Source: Malania oleifera (lineage: Eukaryota; Streptophyta; Magnoliopsida; Santalales; Ximeniaceae). From it: a stretch of DNA of 64,000 bases. Of the stretch, positions 34,291 through 45,630 are shown piece after piece; position 1 is the stretch's first letter; every line of letters starts with the position of its first letter. A model generated the notes under the pieces. It made no database searches, was not told where the DNA came from, and saw only the letters and a list, made by a program, of their open reading frames with translations. The DNA lies in contig NC_080420.1 in assembly GCF_029873635.1 (NCBI RefSeq), forward strand, positions 32,107,032 to 32,171,031, given 5' to 3'. The position numbers were made by a program, and so were the translations under genes.

Positions 34291-35650
34291 TGGTGAGGGA
34301 TTTTCTGATGTTTTTTTCGAGGATTTGCTGGGACTACCTCCTAATCGTGAGGTAGAGTTTTCTATTGATTTAGTACCGGGAACAATGCCAATTTTGAAAG
34401 CGTCATACAGAATGGCAACTGCAAAATTAAAAGAATTGAAGGACCAATTGCAAGAGTTGTTAGACAGGGAATTTATTCCGCCCAGTGTGTCGCCCTGGGG
34501 AGCACCAGTATTATTTGTGAAAAAGAAAAATGGGTTGATGAGAATGTGCATTGACTACCAAGAAATTAACAAAGTGACTATCAAGAATAAATACTCGCTT
34601 CCCCATTTCGATGATTTTTTTTATCAACTACAGGGGATACAGGTTTTCTCGAAAATAGATTTACGGTCTGGGTATCATCAAGTAAAGGTCAGAGCAGAGG
34701 ATGTTTCAAAGACGGCATTCAGGACTCGGTATGGCCATTACAAATTCTTGGTTATGCCGTTTGGATTGACAAATGCTCCTGTAGTATTTATGGATTTGAT
34801 GAATCGGGTATTTCACCAATATTTAGATCAGTTTGTGGTGATATTAATTGAAGATATACTGGTGCATTCAAAGAGCCTAGAGGAGCATGAGGAATATCTG
34901 AGGATAGTACTTTACGTATTGAGGGATAGGAAACTGTTTTCAAAATTCAAGAAATGCGAGTTATGGTTAGAGCAGGTTACCTTCCTTGGATATGTGATCT
35001 CTGGAGGTGGTATCTCAGTAGACCTGAGTAAGATTGAGGTGGTAGTAGATTGGGTGCAACCAAAGAATGTGTAGGAAATCATAAGTTTCCTAGGATTGGC
35101 TAGATACTACCGCAGGTTTGTTGATGGTTTTTCCAAATTGTCAGGTTCTTTAACGAGATTGATAAGGAAAAGGGTGAAATTTGAGTGGTTTGATGAATGT
35201 GAGTGGAGCTTCCAGGAGTTGAAGCAGTGGCTCATCACTGCACTGATATTGACGATTCCTTTAGGTGAAGAGGGTTTCGTGATTTACAGTGATGCATCGC
35301 ATAAAGGGTTCGGCTATGTTCTGATGCAGTAGGGGAGAGTTATAGCATATGCCTTACGACAGTTGAAAGAATATGAGAAGAATTACCCTACATGATCTGG
35401 AGTTAGTAGCAGTGGTATACGCACTAAAGATTTGGAGACATTATCTTTATGGAGTTAGGTGTGAGATTTTTACTGATCACAAAATCCTGAAATACTTTTT
35501 GACGTAGAAAGAATTGAACATGAGGCAAAGGAGGTGGTTGGAGTTAATAAAAGATTACGATTGCACCATCAGTTACCACCTGGGAAAGGCTAATATGTTG
35601 GCTGATGCTTTGAGCCAGAAGTCAGTGGGTGCATCAGTATCGGCAGTGGC
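34290..35650 (+). pseudogene. Element 1 reverse transcriptase and RNase H, broken
   Basis: RT is open to a TAG at 35072. It shows [39 protein letters not shown] and [10 protein letters not shown]. The catalytic box is [10 protein letters not shown], with one of the paired aspartates changed to Glu. RNase H follows (FVIYSDASHKGFGYVLMQ, then a stop at 35330). Its second half is shifted and ends near [13 protein letters not shown] (about 35580-35615). Confidence 0.88.
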
Positions 35651-35849
35651 GATTTAGCATTCGGTTCAGATGGATCTGGAGAGACTGAGGATAGAACTCA
35701 TAGAGGGTGATCATCAGACATTTATTGCCAATCTGGTGTTGCAACTAAATCTACAGGAAAGAATTAAAATAGCGTAGAGGAGTGATGCAGAGCTGGTAGA
35801 GCTTATAGAGAAAGTACAAAATGGTCTGGAGGAGGATTTCAGTATCTCA

Positions 35850-36215
35850 AATGATGGAGCCTTGAGGTTCCGTACCAAGTTATGTGTAACTTCCGATCCT
35901 AAGATTAGGAAAGTGATTCTAGAAGAAGCTCACCGATCCTTGTATACGATACATCCTGGTAGCACTAAAATGTACAGGGATCTTTGGAAGTCTTTTTGGT
36001 GGAGCAGAATGAAAAAAGAGATTGCTGAATTTGTAGCACAGTGTTCGACATGCCAGTAGGTAAAAGATGAGCATCAGAGATCGGCGGGGTCATTGCAACC
36101 GTTATACATTCCTAAGTGGAAGTAGGAGCATATAGCGATGAATTTTGTCACTGGGTTACCGCTGACACTACATATACAAGATGCCATCAGGGTAGTTGTG
36201 GATCGACTTACGAAG
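35850..36215 (+). pseudogene. Element 1 integrase, N-terminal part
   Basis: Contains the H2C2 zinc-binding region (EEAHRSLYTIHPGSTKM, then CSTCQ) at about 35920-36057 with a stop right after. The start of the catalytic core (MNFVTGLPLT, then VVVDRLTK) follows, cut at 36215 by element 2. The protein resumes at 44656. Confidence 0.9.
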
Positions 36216-37851
36216 TGTAAGAACCCAAACCGTGATAGGTGAGTTTAATTAATTAAGAGAGGGACAAAATGGTAATTAAGCAAGCTTCATCGACGAAGCC
36301 AGAGTTCGTCGACGAGAACTACTGAGTCAAGGGTACTATAAGTAGATATTTTCATTACTTCTTAGCTAAGAAATCTCATTTTCCCTCTCTATCTCTCTAG
36401 AAACTCTTCCTACTCTCCATCTCTCTAGATTTCTTCATCGGTCGTCGTAAGAATCGTTAATCCGAGGTTACCATGAGGATCGTGGAAGGATTCTATACAA
36501 GTTCTACGGATCAGATTTTCGGTTCGGCTGTTTTTGGGTTTTAGCCCAAAATTGAGGTAAAGCTCGGTTTTCGGTTCTGACTCAATAGTTGTGTGGAGAA
36601 TAGGGTTGTGAGCATATTTTGCATTGTGGTATGTAGGTTTTTGAACTCGGTTCGCTGTTTAGGGGCCTTGGAGTTCGGGATTTGTTCTTTGGGGGAAAGG
36701 TAAGGGGATTCAGTTTATGTCGGTTATTTTCGAAATCGGACTTGGTGGAAATATGGTCCATAGTCCTATGTGCATTTTGGCTACTTATTTGGGGGGATCT
36801 AACAGTAAAATTATGGGTTTTTCATGATTACAGTTTTGGGAAAAGGGGGCGACGGGCTGCATCCCTGGTTTTGTTGGAAAACCGTGTGTATATGGTGATT
36901 TATACTGTGTAATAGGGATAACCGTGCCTTGACTTGTTTAAACTGTATATAGTTGAAAAATCATGATTTTAGATTACCAAATGAGTGTGATTTTGTTTAG
37001 TTATATAAGCATGCACGTGTTGTATTTTGGTGAGATAGGAACGGGGTTCCGAATTATTCTAGGTTTGAAAATCCGGCTTTTGCCGAAGAGTACGCAATAC
37101 CACTAGATCGGCCGGCTTTCGAGCCAAAGGGTGTGCGAACACCAGATCGACACCGATTTGACGCTGATGCTATGCCAGGTTACCGGGGGCACCGGTGTTT
37201 GTCGAAGGGTGTGAAATATTACCATATTGCCAGTGTTTGCCGAAAGGTGTGAAATATCACTAGATTTTTGGTTTTTACTGAAGGGTGTGAAATACCACCA
37301 GACAGTTCGGCTTCGAGCCAAAGGATGTGATGACACCAGATTGTATTGCTTGTTTTGTGAAAATACTAGAATTGGTTTTGATTGTTTTGACTATTGAACT
37401 ATGCATGTTAGTATGTCATGATAACACTCATATGCCACACACCGATATAACGTGTATTCTTCCTTATTGAGAGGTGTCTCACCCCTACTGTACGTACATA
37501 TTTTTCGGGTCCTTCGAGTAACCAGAACTAGCGTTCTTGTGTAGGAGCGTAGTGGTTGGTGTACTACGGACGGTACTTGCATAAATACTAGGACTATGTC
37601 AGGTTGTCTTTTAAGGTTTCAAGTTGACACCCGGGTTGTGTTTTATCCTATGGACCTGGATTTCCTTTTTGTATAGACTCTGGTATGGTACCATGTATGT
37701 ATAGAATTACCTTTTTTCGCTGCATATATTTTTTTGTGTATAGCCAGACCCTCATTCATTGTACGCTATCTTTGGATGATTTGTTTGATATAGGGATAGG
37801 TTAGATTACATTTTCACCCTTGGGTCCTATTTTTGGGTTCGAGACGTGACA
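36216..37851 (+). mobile_element. Gypsy element 2, 5' LTR
   Basis: Starts TGTAAGAACCC and ends ..GAGACGTGACA. It is shorter than the 3' LTR (1636 against 1920 bp), mainly because most of the U3 dyad array is gone: only two or three sites remain at 36285-36322. TATA-like ACTATAAGTAG is at 36335-36345, the leader splice donor GAG|GTAAAG at 36557, a tandem minirepeat at about 37080-37340, and the hairpin TGAGAGGTGTCTCA at 37468-37481. Confidence 0.92.
37080..37340 (+). repeat. Tandem minirepeat in element 2 LTR
   Basis: Imperfect units of about 36-40 bp around TTTGCCGAAGGGTGTGAAAT, some with TTCGAGCCAAAGG. The 3' LTR has the same array at about 43800-44110 with at least one more copy, so the copy number has changed within one element. 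Confidence 0.8.
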
Positions 37852-37854
37852 ACT

Positions 37855-37866
37855 TGGTATCAGAGC
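37855..37866 (+). other. Primer-binding site, element 2
   Basis: TGGTATCAGAGC, initiator tRNA-Met type, three bases after the LTR end. Confidence 0.9.
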
Positions 37867-38178
37867 TAAATGGGTTGTTAGGTCTAGTAGACTTGGTTAG
37901 GCTTAGCTGTGAGTACATACCAGAGTATAGGATGTTGGATGTGGGTAGAGTTGGTTGAGGTTTATTTCGTTGCTAGACCGGGACTTGTCGGCGGTATTCT
38001 GTGTTTTTCCTGGAATGACGATTCTAGTAAAAGGAGGGTAGACCATTGATGACTTTCATGTCGGTGTGATAGGATAGACCTGGACCTGACATGGAGTAGT
38101 TAACATGGTTAGTTGTAGATATTTGTGTTAATTGTACGTGTTGTAGGAGTATTAATAAATTCCTATCATGTTTTCAGA

Positions 38179-39120
38179 ATGGAGCCCAAGGATAACGACC
38201 TAGGAAGTGGCTCCGAGGAGACTGCGAGTGACAAGTTTCCTACTGTGCCTCGAGGACTGATGAGGCAGGTTTTGTGGGAGATTGAGCGGAATGTCAGGGG
38301 ATGCGAACGCTCTCCTACTGCTGTGGGGTGCACCATTGAGAGGTTCACACGCATGCACCCTCTGACATTCTCTAGGGGACATGACCCAACGATAGAAAAG
38401 GACTAGGTGGAGAAGACTAAGAGGATTCTAGAAGTTTTACACTGCACGGATAGGCAGCGAGTCCTCTATGCTACCTTTCAGCTATCGAGGGAGGCAGGTC
38501 GATGGTGGACTGTGGTGAGTCTACTAGAGAAGTAGAGAGTCGGTCCAGCGGAGATGATGTGGAGCCATTTCAAGGAGATATTCTTCAACAAATACTTCCC
38601 GGCCTCTATACGTGATGCTAAAGCGGATGAGTTTTCTACTTTGACTTAGTGGAGTTTAACAAAACAGGGGTACGTAGCTCAGTATATAGAGTTGTCCCGG
38701 TTTGTGCCGTGTTTAATCTCGAGGGAGTATGAGAAGACTCGAAGATTTCAGAAGGGCCTGTGGAAGGACATTTGCAGATTTGTGGGTATGCTTCATATCC
38801 GCGAGTTCTCGATTTTGGTGGATAAGGCCACTATGATTAAGATTGGTATTCGAGAGGATGAGGTGGATTAGGAGCTGAAGAAGAGGCTGGTACCTTCTGG
38901 TTCTCAGTCTGAATCTCGTCAGGGATCATGGAGGAAGAGGAACAGGGGCTGGGTTACCGTCAGAATACCGAGCACCAGGGTTCTTAGGTGGATTAGTCTC
39001 TTGATCACTGTATTAGATGCCACAAGTGGCATGACAGTACATGCCAGCCATTTGGGGGCAACTGTTACAACTGTGGCCAGTCAGGTCACATGGTTCGCGA
39101 TTGTCACATGCCAAAGAGGG
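38179..39120 (+). pseudogene. Element 2 gag, broken
   Basis: ATG at 38179, one base after TTTTCAG (likely acceptor of the leader intron). It is open for about 75 codons (MEPKDNDLGSG...), then has a TAG at 38404. The gag core continues ([16 protein letters not shown], a WW pair, FNKYFPASIRDAKADEF) with more stops. The CCHC knuckle CYNCGQSGHMVRDC lies at about 39067-39108 in a shifted frame. Confidence 0.85.
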
Positions 39121-39200
39121 GTACGCCTTCTTCGAGTCAGAATTGGGGAAGTAGTCAAGTATCCTAGAGGACTTACCAGGCGAACATAGCTCCGGAACGA

Positions 39201-39587
39201 GTGTATTTGCTTACTCCAGCGAATGCCGAGCATGTAGGGAATGTGGTGACAGGTACTTTGATGTTGCTTTTAAATAGAGTTGTAGTTTTATTTGATTTGG
39301 GTGCGACCCACTCCTTTATTTCTATTCATTTTGTAAAACTGTATGGGGTGGAAACCCAAGTCATGGAAAAGGAATTGTCTTTAGCCACACCATCTGGGAG
39401 TATATCATTCTGTGGGAGGATGTTGGAAGAATGCCCAGTGGTAATCCAGGAGAAGTTGCTGCCAGCAAACCTTGTAGAGTACGACATGTCGGGGTTTGAT
39501 GTTATTCTAGGGATGGTTTGGTTATTCTCCAGTTATGCTGTGATTAACTATCGTAGGAAGGTGGTAGTGTTCAGACCTCTTGGGTAG
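39201..39587 (+). pseudogene. Element 2 protease, with downstream deletion
   Basis: Aspartic protease with LFDLGATHSFI, where the usual active-site Ser after Asp is Leu. GFDVILGMVWL follows. The frame ends at 39587 and the next readable part (FPNVFLDDLCGLPLDREVEF) starts at about 39597. Against element 1 about 150-200 bp between protease and RT is missing. Confidence 0.82.
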
Positions 39588-39599
39588 TCAGCGAGTTCC

Positions 39600-40920
39600 C
39601 GAATGTGTTTCTAGATGATTTATGCGGTTTACCTCTGGATCGTGAGGTGGAGTTCGTGATAGAGTTGCTGCCTGGTAAGGCACCGATCTCTAAAGCTCTA
39701 TACTAGATGACTCCAGTAGAACTTCGGGAGTTGAAGGAGCAGTTGCAGGAATTACTAGACAGGCATTTCATTCGACCTAGTGCTTCGCCCTGGGGAGCTC
39801 CAGTATTGTTTGTGAAGAAGAAGGACTGGTCGATGCGCATGTGCATTGATTACCATGAGATTAACAAGGTAACGGTGAAGAATCGTTGTCCTTTACCTCG
39901 TATAGATGATCTTTTTGACCAGTTACCGGGGACACGGGTCTTTTTGAAGATCGACTTGAGGTCAGGGTATCATCAGGTGAGGGTCAGATCTGAGGATGTA
40001 GCGAAGATTGCTTTACAAACCAGGTACAACGACTACGAGTTCTTGGTTATGCCTTTTGGGTTAACGAATGCTTTGGCAGTATTTATGGATCTTATGAACA
40101 GGGTTTTCCATGAGTACCTGGACCGGTTTGTAGTGGTGTTCATTGATGATATTCTAGTATACTTGAGGAGTTCGGAAGAGCACATGAACCATCTGAGGTT
40201 AGTATTACAGGTTCTGCGGAAGAAGAAGTTGTATGATAAACTAAAGAAGTGTGTATTCTGGTTGGATCAAATGGCATTCTTAAGCCATGTGGTGGCTAGT
40301 GACGGTATATCAGTTGATCCTAGCAAGATTGAAGCGGTGGTTGACTAGGTAAGGCCGAAGAATATGCAGGAGGTTCGGAGTTTTTTTGGGATTGGCAGGT
40401 TGTTATTGTCGGTTCGTGGAAGGTTTCTCCAAAATTCTTGGGCCTCTAACTCGATTGACTAGGAAGGGAGTGAAATTTGAGTGGACCAGTGATTGCAATC
40501 TGTGTTTTCAGGAGTTGAAGCACCGACTGGTCATTGCTCCAGTTTTGACCATTCCTTCGGAGGATGGTGGTTTTGTGATCTATAGCGACACGTCTCTGAA
40601 GGGTCTAGGATGTGTGCTTATGCAGTAGGGAAAAGTAGTAGCATATGCTTCTCGGCAACTGAAAGAATACGAGAGGAATTAATCCTATGCATGATTTAGA
40701 ATTAGCTGTTATGGTATATGCATTGAAGATCTGGAAACACTATTTATATGGTGTGTAATGCGAGATCTTTACTGATCACAAAAGCCTCAGGTATTTCTTT
40801 ACGCAAAAGGAGTTAAATATGAAGCAGAGATGGTGGCTTGAGTTGATTAAGGACTACGATTGCACCATCAGTTATCACCCGGGAAAAGCTAATATGGTGG
40901 CTGATGCGTTGAGTTGAAAG
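39600..40920 (+). pseudogene. Element 2 reverse transcriptase and RNase H, broken
   Basis: RT shows [48 protein letters not shown] and an intact FIDDILVY catalytic box. Stops lie at about 39703 and 40346. RNase H (FVIYSDTSLKGLGCVLMQ, stop at 40626) continues to [13 protein letters not shown] near 40910. Confidence 0.9.
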
Positions 40921-41048
40921 TCGGATCATGTGGCAATATCTGCAGTTGTAGCTCAGCATCACATCAGACAGGATCTGGAGAGCTCAGGCATAGAGTTTGT
41001 GTGTGGGAATCATCAGGCTTTCATTGCTAGCTTGGTAATCTAGCAACT

Positions 41049-42472
41049 TTGTTTGAGCGTATTAAAGTCGCGCAGGCTAGTGATGCCGAGTTAGCTGAGA
41101 TTGTAAAGAAAGTGCAGCAGGGGTTGGCTACGGATTTTAACATCTCTGAGGGAGGTGTGTTGAGGTTTGAGACTAGGATATATGTTCAGAATGATGATGA
41201 GATCAGAAGGACAATTCTAGAGGAAGCGCATCGTTCGTTGTATACGGTACATCCTGGTAGTACAAAGATGCATTGGGACCTGCGCGAGACCTTCTGGTGG
41301 AGTGGAAAGAAGAGGTAGATTGCTCAGTCGTGGAGTAGTATCTGACGTGTCAGCAAGTGAAAGTTGAACATCAGAGGTCGGCAGGGCTGTTACAGCCTTT
41401 GCCTATTCCCATGTGGAAATGAGAGCATATTTCCATGGACTTTGTGATCGGATTGCCACCAGCACTTCACGAGCAGAGTGCTATCTGGGTGATCGTGGAC
41501 AAATTGATGAAATCTGCTCATTTCATACCAATGAAGGTTAGCTACCCTTTGAGTAGGTTAGCAGACCTATACGTGCATGAAATAGTTAGGATGCACAGGT
41601 TACCGGTGTCCATTGTATCAGATCGAGACCCAAGGTTTACTTCTCGATTCTGGACGAGTTTGCAGGAAGCGTTGGGGATGAAGCTTACTTTTAGTACAGC
41701 GTTCCACCCCCAGACTGATGGACAATCGGAGAGGATGATACAGATCTTGGAAGATATGTTACAAGCTTGTGTGTTGGATTTTGGTGGTAGCTGGTTACAG
41801 TTTATGCCACTAGTAGAGTTCGCTTATAATAACAGCTTCCAGGCTAGTGTCAGGATGGCACCGTTCGAGGCTTTGTATGGTTGGAGGTGTTGATCTCCTC
41901 TATATTGGATTGAGGTTGGCGAATGTTAGGTGTTAGGACCCGAACTTGTGCAGTAGGCATCTGAGAAGGTGGGTTTGATCCGGGAAAGGATTAAATCAGC
42001 TCAAAGTCGGAAGAAGAGTTATGCAGATGTTCGCCGCCGTAAGTTAGAGTTTGAGGTGGGGGGTAAGGTATTTTTTAGGATCGCTCCGATGAAAGGGGTG
42101 ATGAGATTTGGAAAGAAGGGCAAGCTAAGCCCGAAGTATATCAGACCCTTCGATGTTCTTGAGCGAGTGGGTCCAGTGGCCTACAAGATTGCACTACCCC
42201 CAGCACTCTCAAGGGTCCATGATGTGTTTCACGTATCCATGTTAAGAAGGTACGTGTTGGATCCTTCACATGTTATTAGTTATGAAGACTCGGAGATTGG
42301 GTATACTTTAGAGTATGAGGAAATACCTATTCAGAGTTTGGACCGTAAAGTTCAAAAGCTTCATACCAAGGATATACCGTTAGTAAATGTATTGTGGTGG
42401 AATCACGAGGTTGAGGAAACTTCTTGGGAATTGGAAACGAAAATACGCTGGAAGTATCCACAATTGCTCTGA
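41049..42472 (+). pseudogene. Element 2 integrase with chromodomain-like C-terminus, broken
   Basis: H2C2 part EEAHRSLYTVHPGSTKMHW at about 41220-41275. The core at 41435-41893 has MDFVIGLPP, VSDRDPRFTSRFW, FHPQTDGQSERM, LVEFAYNNSFQASV and APFEALYG: the D, D and E of the catalytic triad are present. After stops at 41891 and 41954, the C-terminal part at 41969-42472 shows LSPKYIRPFDVLERVGPVAYKIALP, split here only by the reading, and HDVFHVSMLRRYV. It then has a decayed chromodomain-like end (VNVLWWNHEVEETSWE). Such ends place it in the chromodomain gypsy group. Confidence 0.9.
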
Positions 42473-42722
42473 GTATCTGTACATTGCCTTACTTTGGGAT
42501 TGGGATAGGTGGTCAGTTGTTAGGAGTGTGTGTATTGTGAACTCCTGAGATGGTTGTATACATAACCACGATATTCCTCCGCCATAAGTGAGGGTATGTA
42601 TCTATTGTGATGGGGCTGCGTTGTAGTAGTCGCTAGTTTCTTTCTAGAATTGCATATATGTATTTGCTTGTATGTTTGAGTTGTGAATAAGAAATGGAAA
42701 ATTTCGAGGATGAAATTTTTGT

Positions 42723-42735
42723 AAGGAGGGGAGGT
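42723..42735 (+). other. Polypurine tract, element 2
   Basis: AAGGAGGGGAGG directly before the 3' LTR; primes plus-strand DNA synthesis. Confidence 0.85.
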
Positions 42736-42807
42736 TGTAAGAACCCGAACCGTGATAGCTGGGTTTAATTAATTAAGAGAGGGGGAAAATGGTAATTAAG
42801 CAGGTTT

Positions 42808-43050
42808 TGTCGACGAAGCCAGACTTCATCGATGAAGACCATACATTTTTTGTCGATGAGGTGCAGGGGTTCGTCGACGAGGAGAAGCCGAGAGGTTTTT
42901 TGGGAGTGCGACGAAATTTAGGGCTCATCAACAAGGAGAAGCTGAGGGGTTTCGAAAATCCAGAAATCCCAGGCTCGTCAACAAGGTCATGGTCTCGTTA
43001 ACGAGAAGACTATAAGGCCTCATCAACTAGGACGCAATTCGTCGACAAGA
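42808..43050 (+). repeat. U3 dyad array, TCGTCGACGA type
   Basis: About ten sites, among them TTGTCGACGAA, TTCATCGATGAA, TTCGTCGACGAG, CTCGTCAACAAG, CTCGTTAACGAG and TTCGTCGACAAG. It ends about 20 bp before the TATA box. The 5' LTR of the same element keeps only the outer sites. Confidence 0.88.
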
Positions 43051-43068
43051 ACTTCTGATTCAAGGGAA

Positions 43069-43078
43069 CTATAAATAG
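43069..43078 (+). promoter_or_regulatory. LTR TATA box, element 2
   Basis: CTATAAATAG, followed by a CT-rich stretch (about 43110-43165) where transcription probably begins. Confidence 0.7.
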
Positions 43079-44655
43079 ATATTTTCATTACTTCTCAACT
43101 AAGAAATCTCATTTTTACTCTCTATCTCTCTAAAAAACTCTTCCTACTCTCCATCTCTCTAGATTTCTTAACCGTTCGTCGCGAGAATCGTTAATTCGAG
43201 GTTGCCACGAGGATTGTGGAAGGATTCTCTACAAGTTCTACGGATCAGATTTTCGGTTCATCCGTTTTCAAGTTTTAGCCCAAAATCGAGGTAAAGCTCG
43301 GTTTTCAGTTCTGACTCAGTAGTTGTGTGGAGCATAGGGCTATGAACATATTCTGTATTGTCGTATGTAGGTTTTGGAATTCGGTTATCTGTTTAGGGGC
43401 ATTGGAGTTCGAGATTTGTTCTTTGGGGGAAAGGTAAGGGGATTCAGTTTATGTCGGTTATTTTCAAAATCGGATTCGGTGGAACTGTGGTCCACGGTCC
43501 TGTGTGTATTTTGGTTACTCATTTGGGGGGATATAACAATAAAATTATGAGTTTTTCATGATTACATTTTTGGGAAAAGAGGGCGACAGGCTGCATCCCT
43601 GGTTTTGTTGGAAAACCGTGTGTATGTGGTGATTTATACTGTCTAATAGGGATAACCATGCCTTGACTTGTTTAAACTATATATAGTTGAAAAATCATGA
43701 TTTTAGATTACCAAATGAGTGTGGTTTTGTTTGGTTATATGAGCATGCACGTGTTGTATTTTGGTGAGATAGGAACGGGGTTCTGAATTATTCCAGGTTT
43801 GAAAATCCGGATTTTGCCAAAGAGTACGCAATACCACTAGATCGGCCGGCTTTCGAGCCAAATGGTGTGCGAACACCAGATCTGCACCGGTTTAACACTG
43901 ATGCTATGCCAGGTTACCTGGGCACCGACGTTTTTTGAAGGGTGTGAAATATCACCAGACTGCCGGCGTTTGCCGAAGGGTGTAAAATATCACTAAACTG
44001 CCGGTGTTTGCTGAAGGGTGTGAAATATCATCAGATTACTGGTTTTTACCGAAGGGTGTGAAATACCACCAGACATTCCAGCTTCGAGCTGAAGGGTGTG
44101 ACGACACTAGATTGTATTGCTTGTTTTGTGAAAATACTGGAACTAGTTTTGATTGTTTTGACTATTGAACTATGCATGTTAGTATGTCATGATAACACTC
44201 ATATACCACACACCGATATAACCTATATTTTTTCTTATTGAGAAGTGTCTCACCCCTATTGTACGTACATATTTTTTAGGTCCTTCGAGTAACCAGAACT
44301 AGCATTCTTGTGTAGGAGCGTAGTGGTTGGTGTACTGCGAACGGTACTTGGGTAAGTACTAGGACTATGCCAGATTGTCTTTTGAGGTTTCAGGTTGACA
44401 CCCTGGTTGTGCTTTGTCCTATGGACCTAGATTTCCTTTTTGTATAAACTCTGGTATGGTACCATGTATGTATAAAATGACCTTTTTCGATTGCGTATAT
44501 TCTGTTGTGTATGGATGTGTATAGGGTGCCTAGGAACCCCACGGGGTCGGACACTCATTCATTGTACTGTATCTTTGGATGATTTGTTGGATATAGGGAC
44601 AGGTTAGATCACATTTTCACCCTGGGTCCCATTTTCAGGTTTGGGGCGTGAGACA

Positions 44656-45630
44656 ACGACTGCCCATTTTCTGCCCATCAGAGTGAACTACTCCTTAAAT
44701 AGATTGGCAGCGTTATACATTTTAGAGATAGTGAGAATGCATTGCATTCCAGTGTCCATAGTTTCATATCGAGACCCACGGTTTACATCCCATTTCTGAA
44801 GGGGTTTGCAGGAGGCCATGGGTTCTCAGTTGTCATTCAACACAGCATTTCATCCTTAGACAGAAAAACAAATGGAGAGAAAAATATAGATATTAGAGAA
44901 TATGCTACGTGCATGTGTACTGGACTTTGGAGGCAGTTGGTTATGGTTTATACCACTAGTCGAGTTTGCGTATAATAACAGCTATCAGGCCAGCATTGGG
45001 ATGACATCATTTGAGGCATTGTATGGTAGAAAATGGCGATTCGCATTTTACTGGGATGAGGTTGGGGAGAGACAGATATTGAGGCCAAAGCTGATACAGC
45101 AGACTCCTAATAAAGTCAGACTCATCAGGGACAGGATTAGAATAGCACAGAATCGGCAGAAGAGTTATACAAATACTCCCCAACGAGATTTAGAGTTTAC
45201 ATTGGAGATCATGTATTTTTTAGTGTGACACCGTTTAAATAAGTTAGGAGATTTGGGAGGAAGGGCAAACTGAGCCTTAGGTATATTGGACCATTCTAGA
45301 TTCTTGAAAAAGTGGGTCCAGTTGCCTACAGGCTGGCGTTACCATCGACTTTATTGAGAATTTACGATGTATTTCATATTTCCATGTTGAGAATATACGT
45401 CATAGATCCCTCCCATATGATCAGATACGAGGCACTGGAGCTCAGTGATGCTTTGTTTTATGAAGAAGCACCAGTGCAGATTTTGGATTGGAAAGAGCAA
45501 GAACTTCGTACAAAAAGCATACCGCTGGTAAAGTTTTGTGGCGCAACCATGTAGTAGAGGAAGCTTCTTGGGAGTTAGAGGAGCAAATGCGCCAGAGATA
45601 CCCACAGTTGTTTAGTGGGAACCAGGATTA
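44656..45630 (+). pseudogene. Element 1 integrase, C-terminal part, and chromodomain
   Basis: Resumes the protein cut at 36215: AHFLPIRVNYSLNRLAALY, then DPRFTS and a decayed FHP region with stops (44859 and others). ENMLRACVLDFGGSW, LVEFAYNNSYQASI and SFEALYGRKWR follow. After a stop at 45226 come VGPVAYRLALPS and YDVFHISMLRIYV. The chromodomain-like end (SIPLVK, NHVVEEASWELEEQM) is spread over two frames. Confidence 0.9.

Larger units (their letters stand above)
36216..44655 (+). mobile_element. Ty3/gypsy chromodomain element 2, nested in element 1
   Basis: A complete-structure element with LTRs, PBS, gag, PR, RT, RH, IN, chromodomain-like end and PPT, lying inside the integrase of element 1. 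The flanks are CGAAG (left) and ACGAC (right), so the expected 5-bp duplication is imperfect. Its LTRs differ less from each other than those of element 1 do in the stretches I compared, as expected for a later insertion. Stops and one deletion between PR and RT make it non-autonomous. Confidence 0.92.
42736..44655 (+). mobile_element. Gypsy element 2, 3' LTR
   Basis: Starts TGTAAGAACCC and ends ..GCGTGAGACA. It has the full U3 dyad array (42808-43050), TATA box (43069-43078), leader-donor equivalent (GAG|GTAAAG at about 43291), minirepeat (about 43800-44110) and hairpin TGAGAAGTGTCTCA (44239-44252). Confidence 0.92.
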
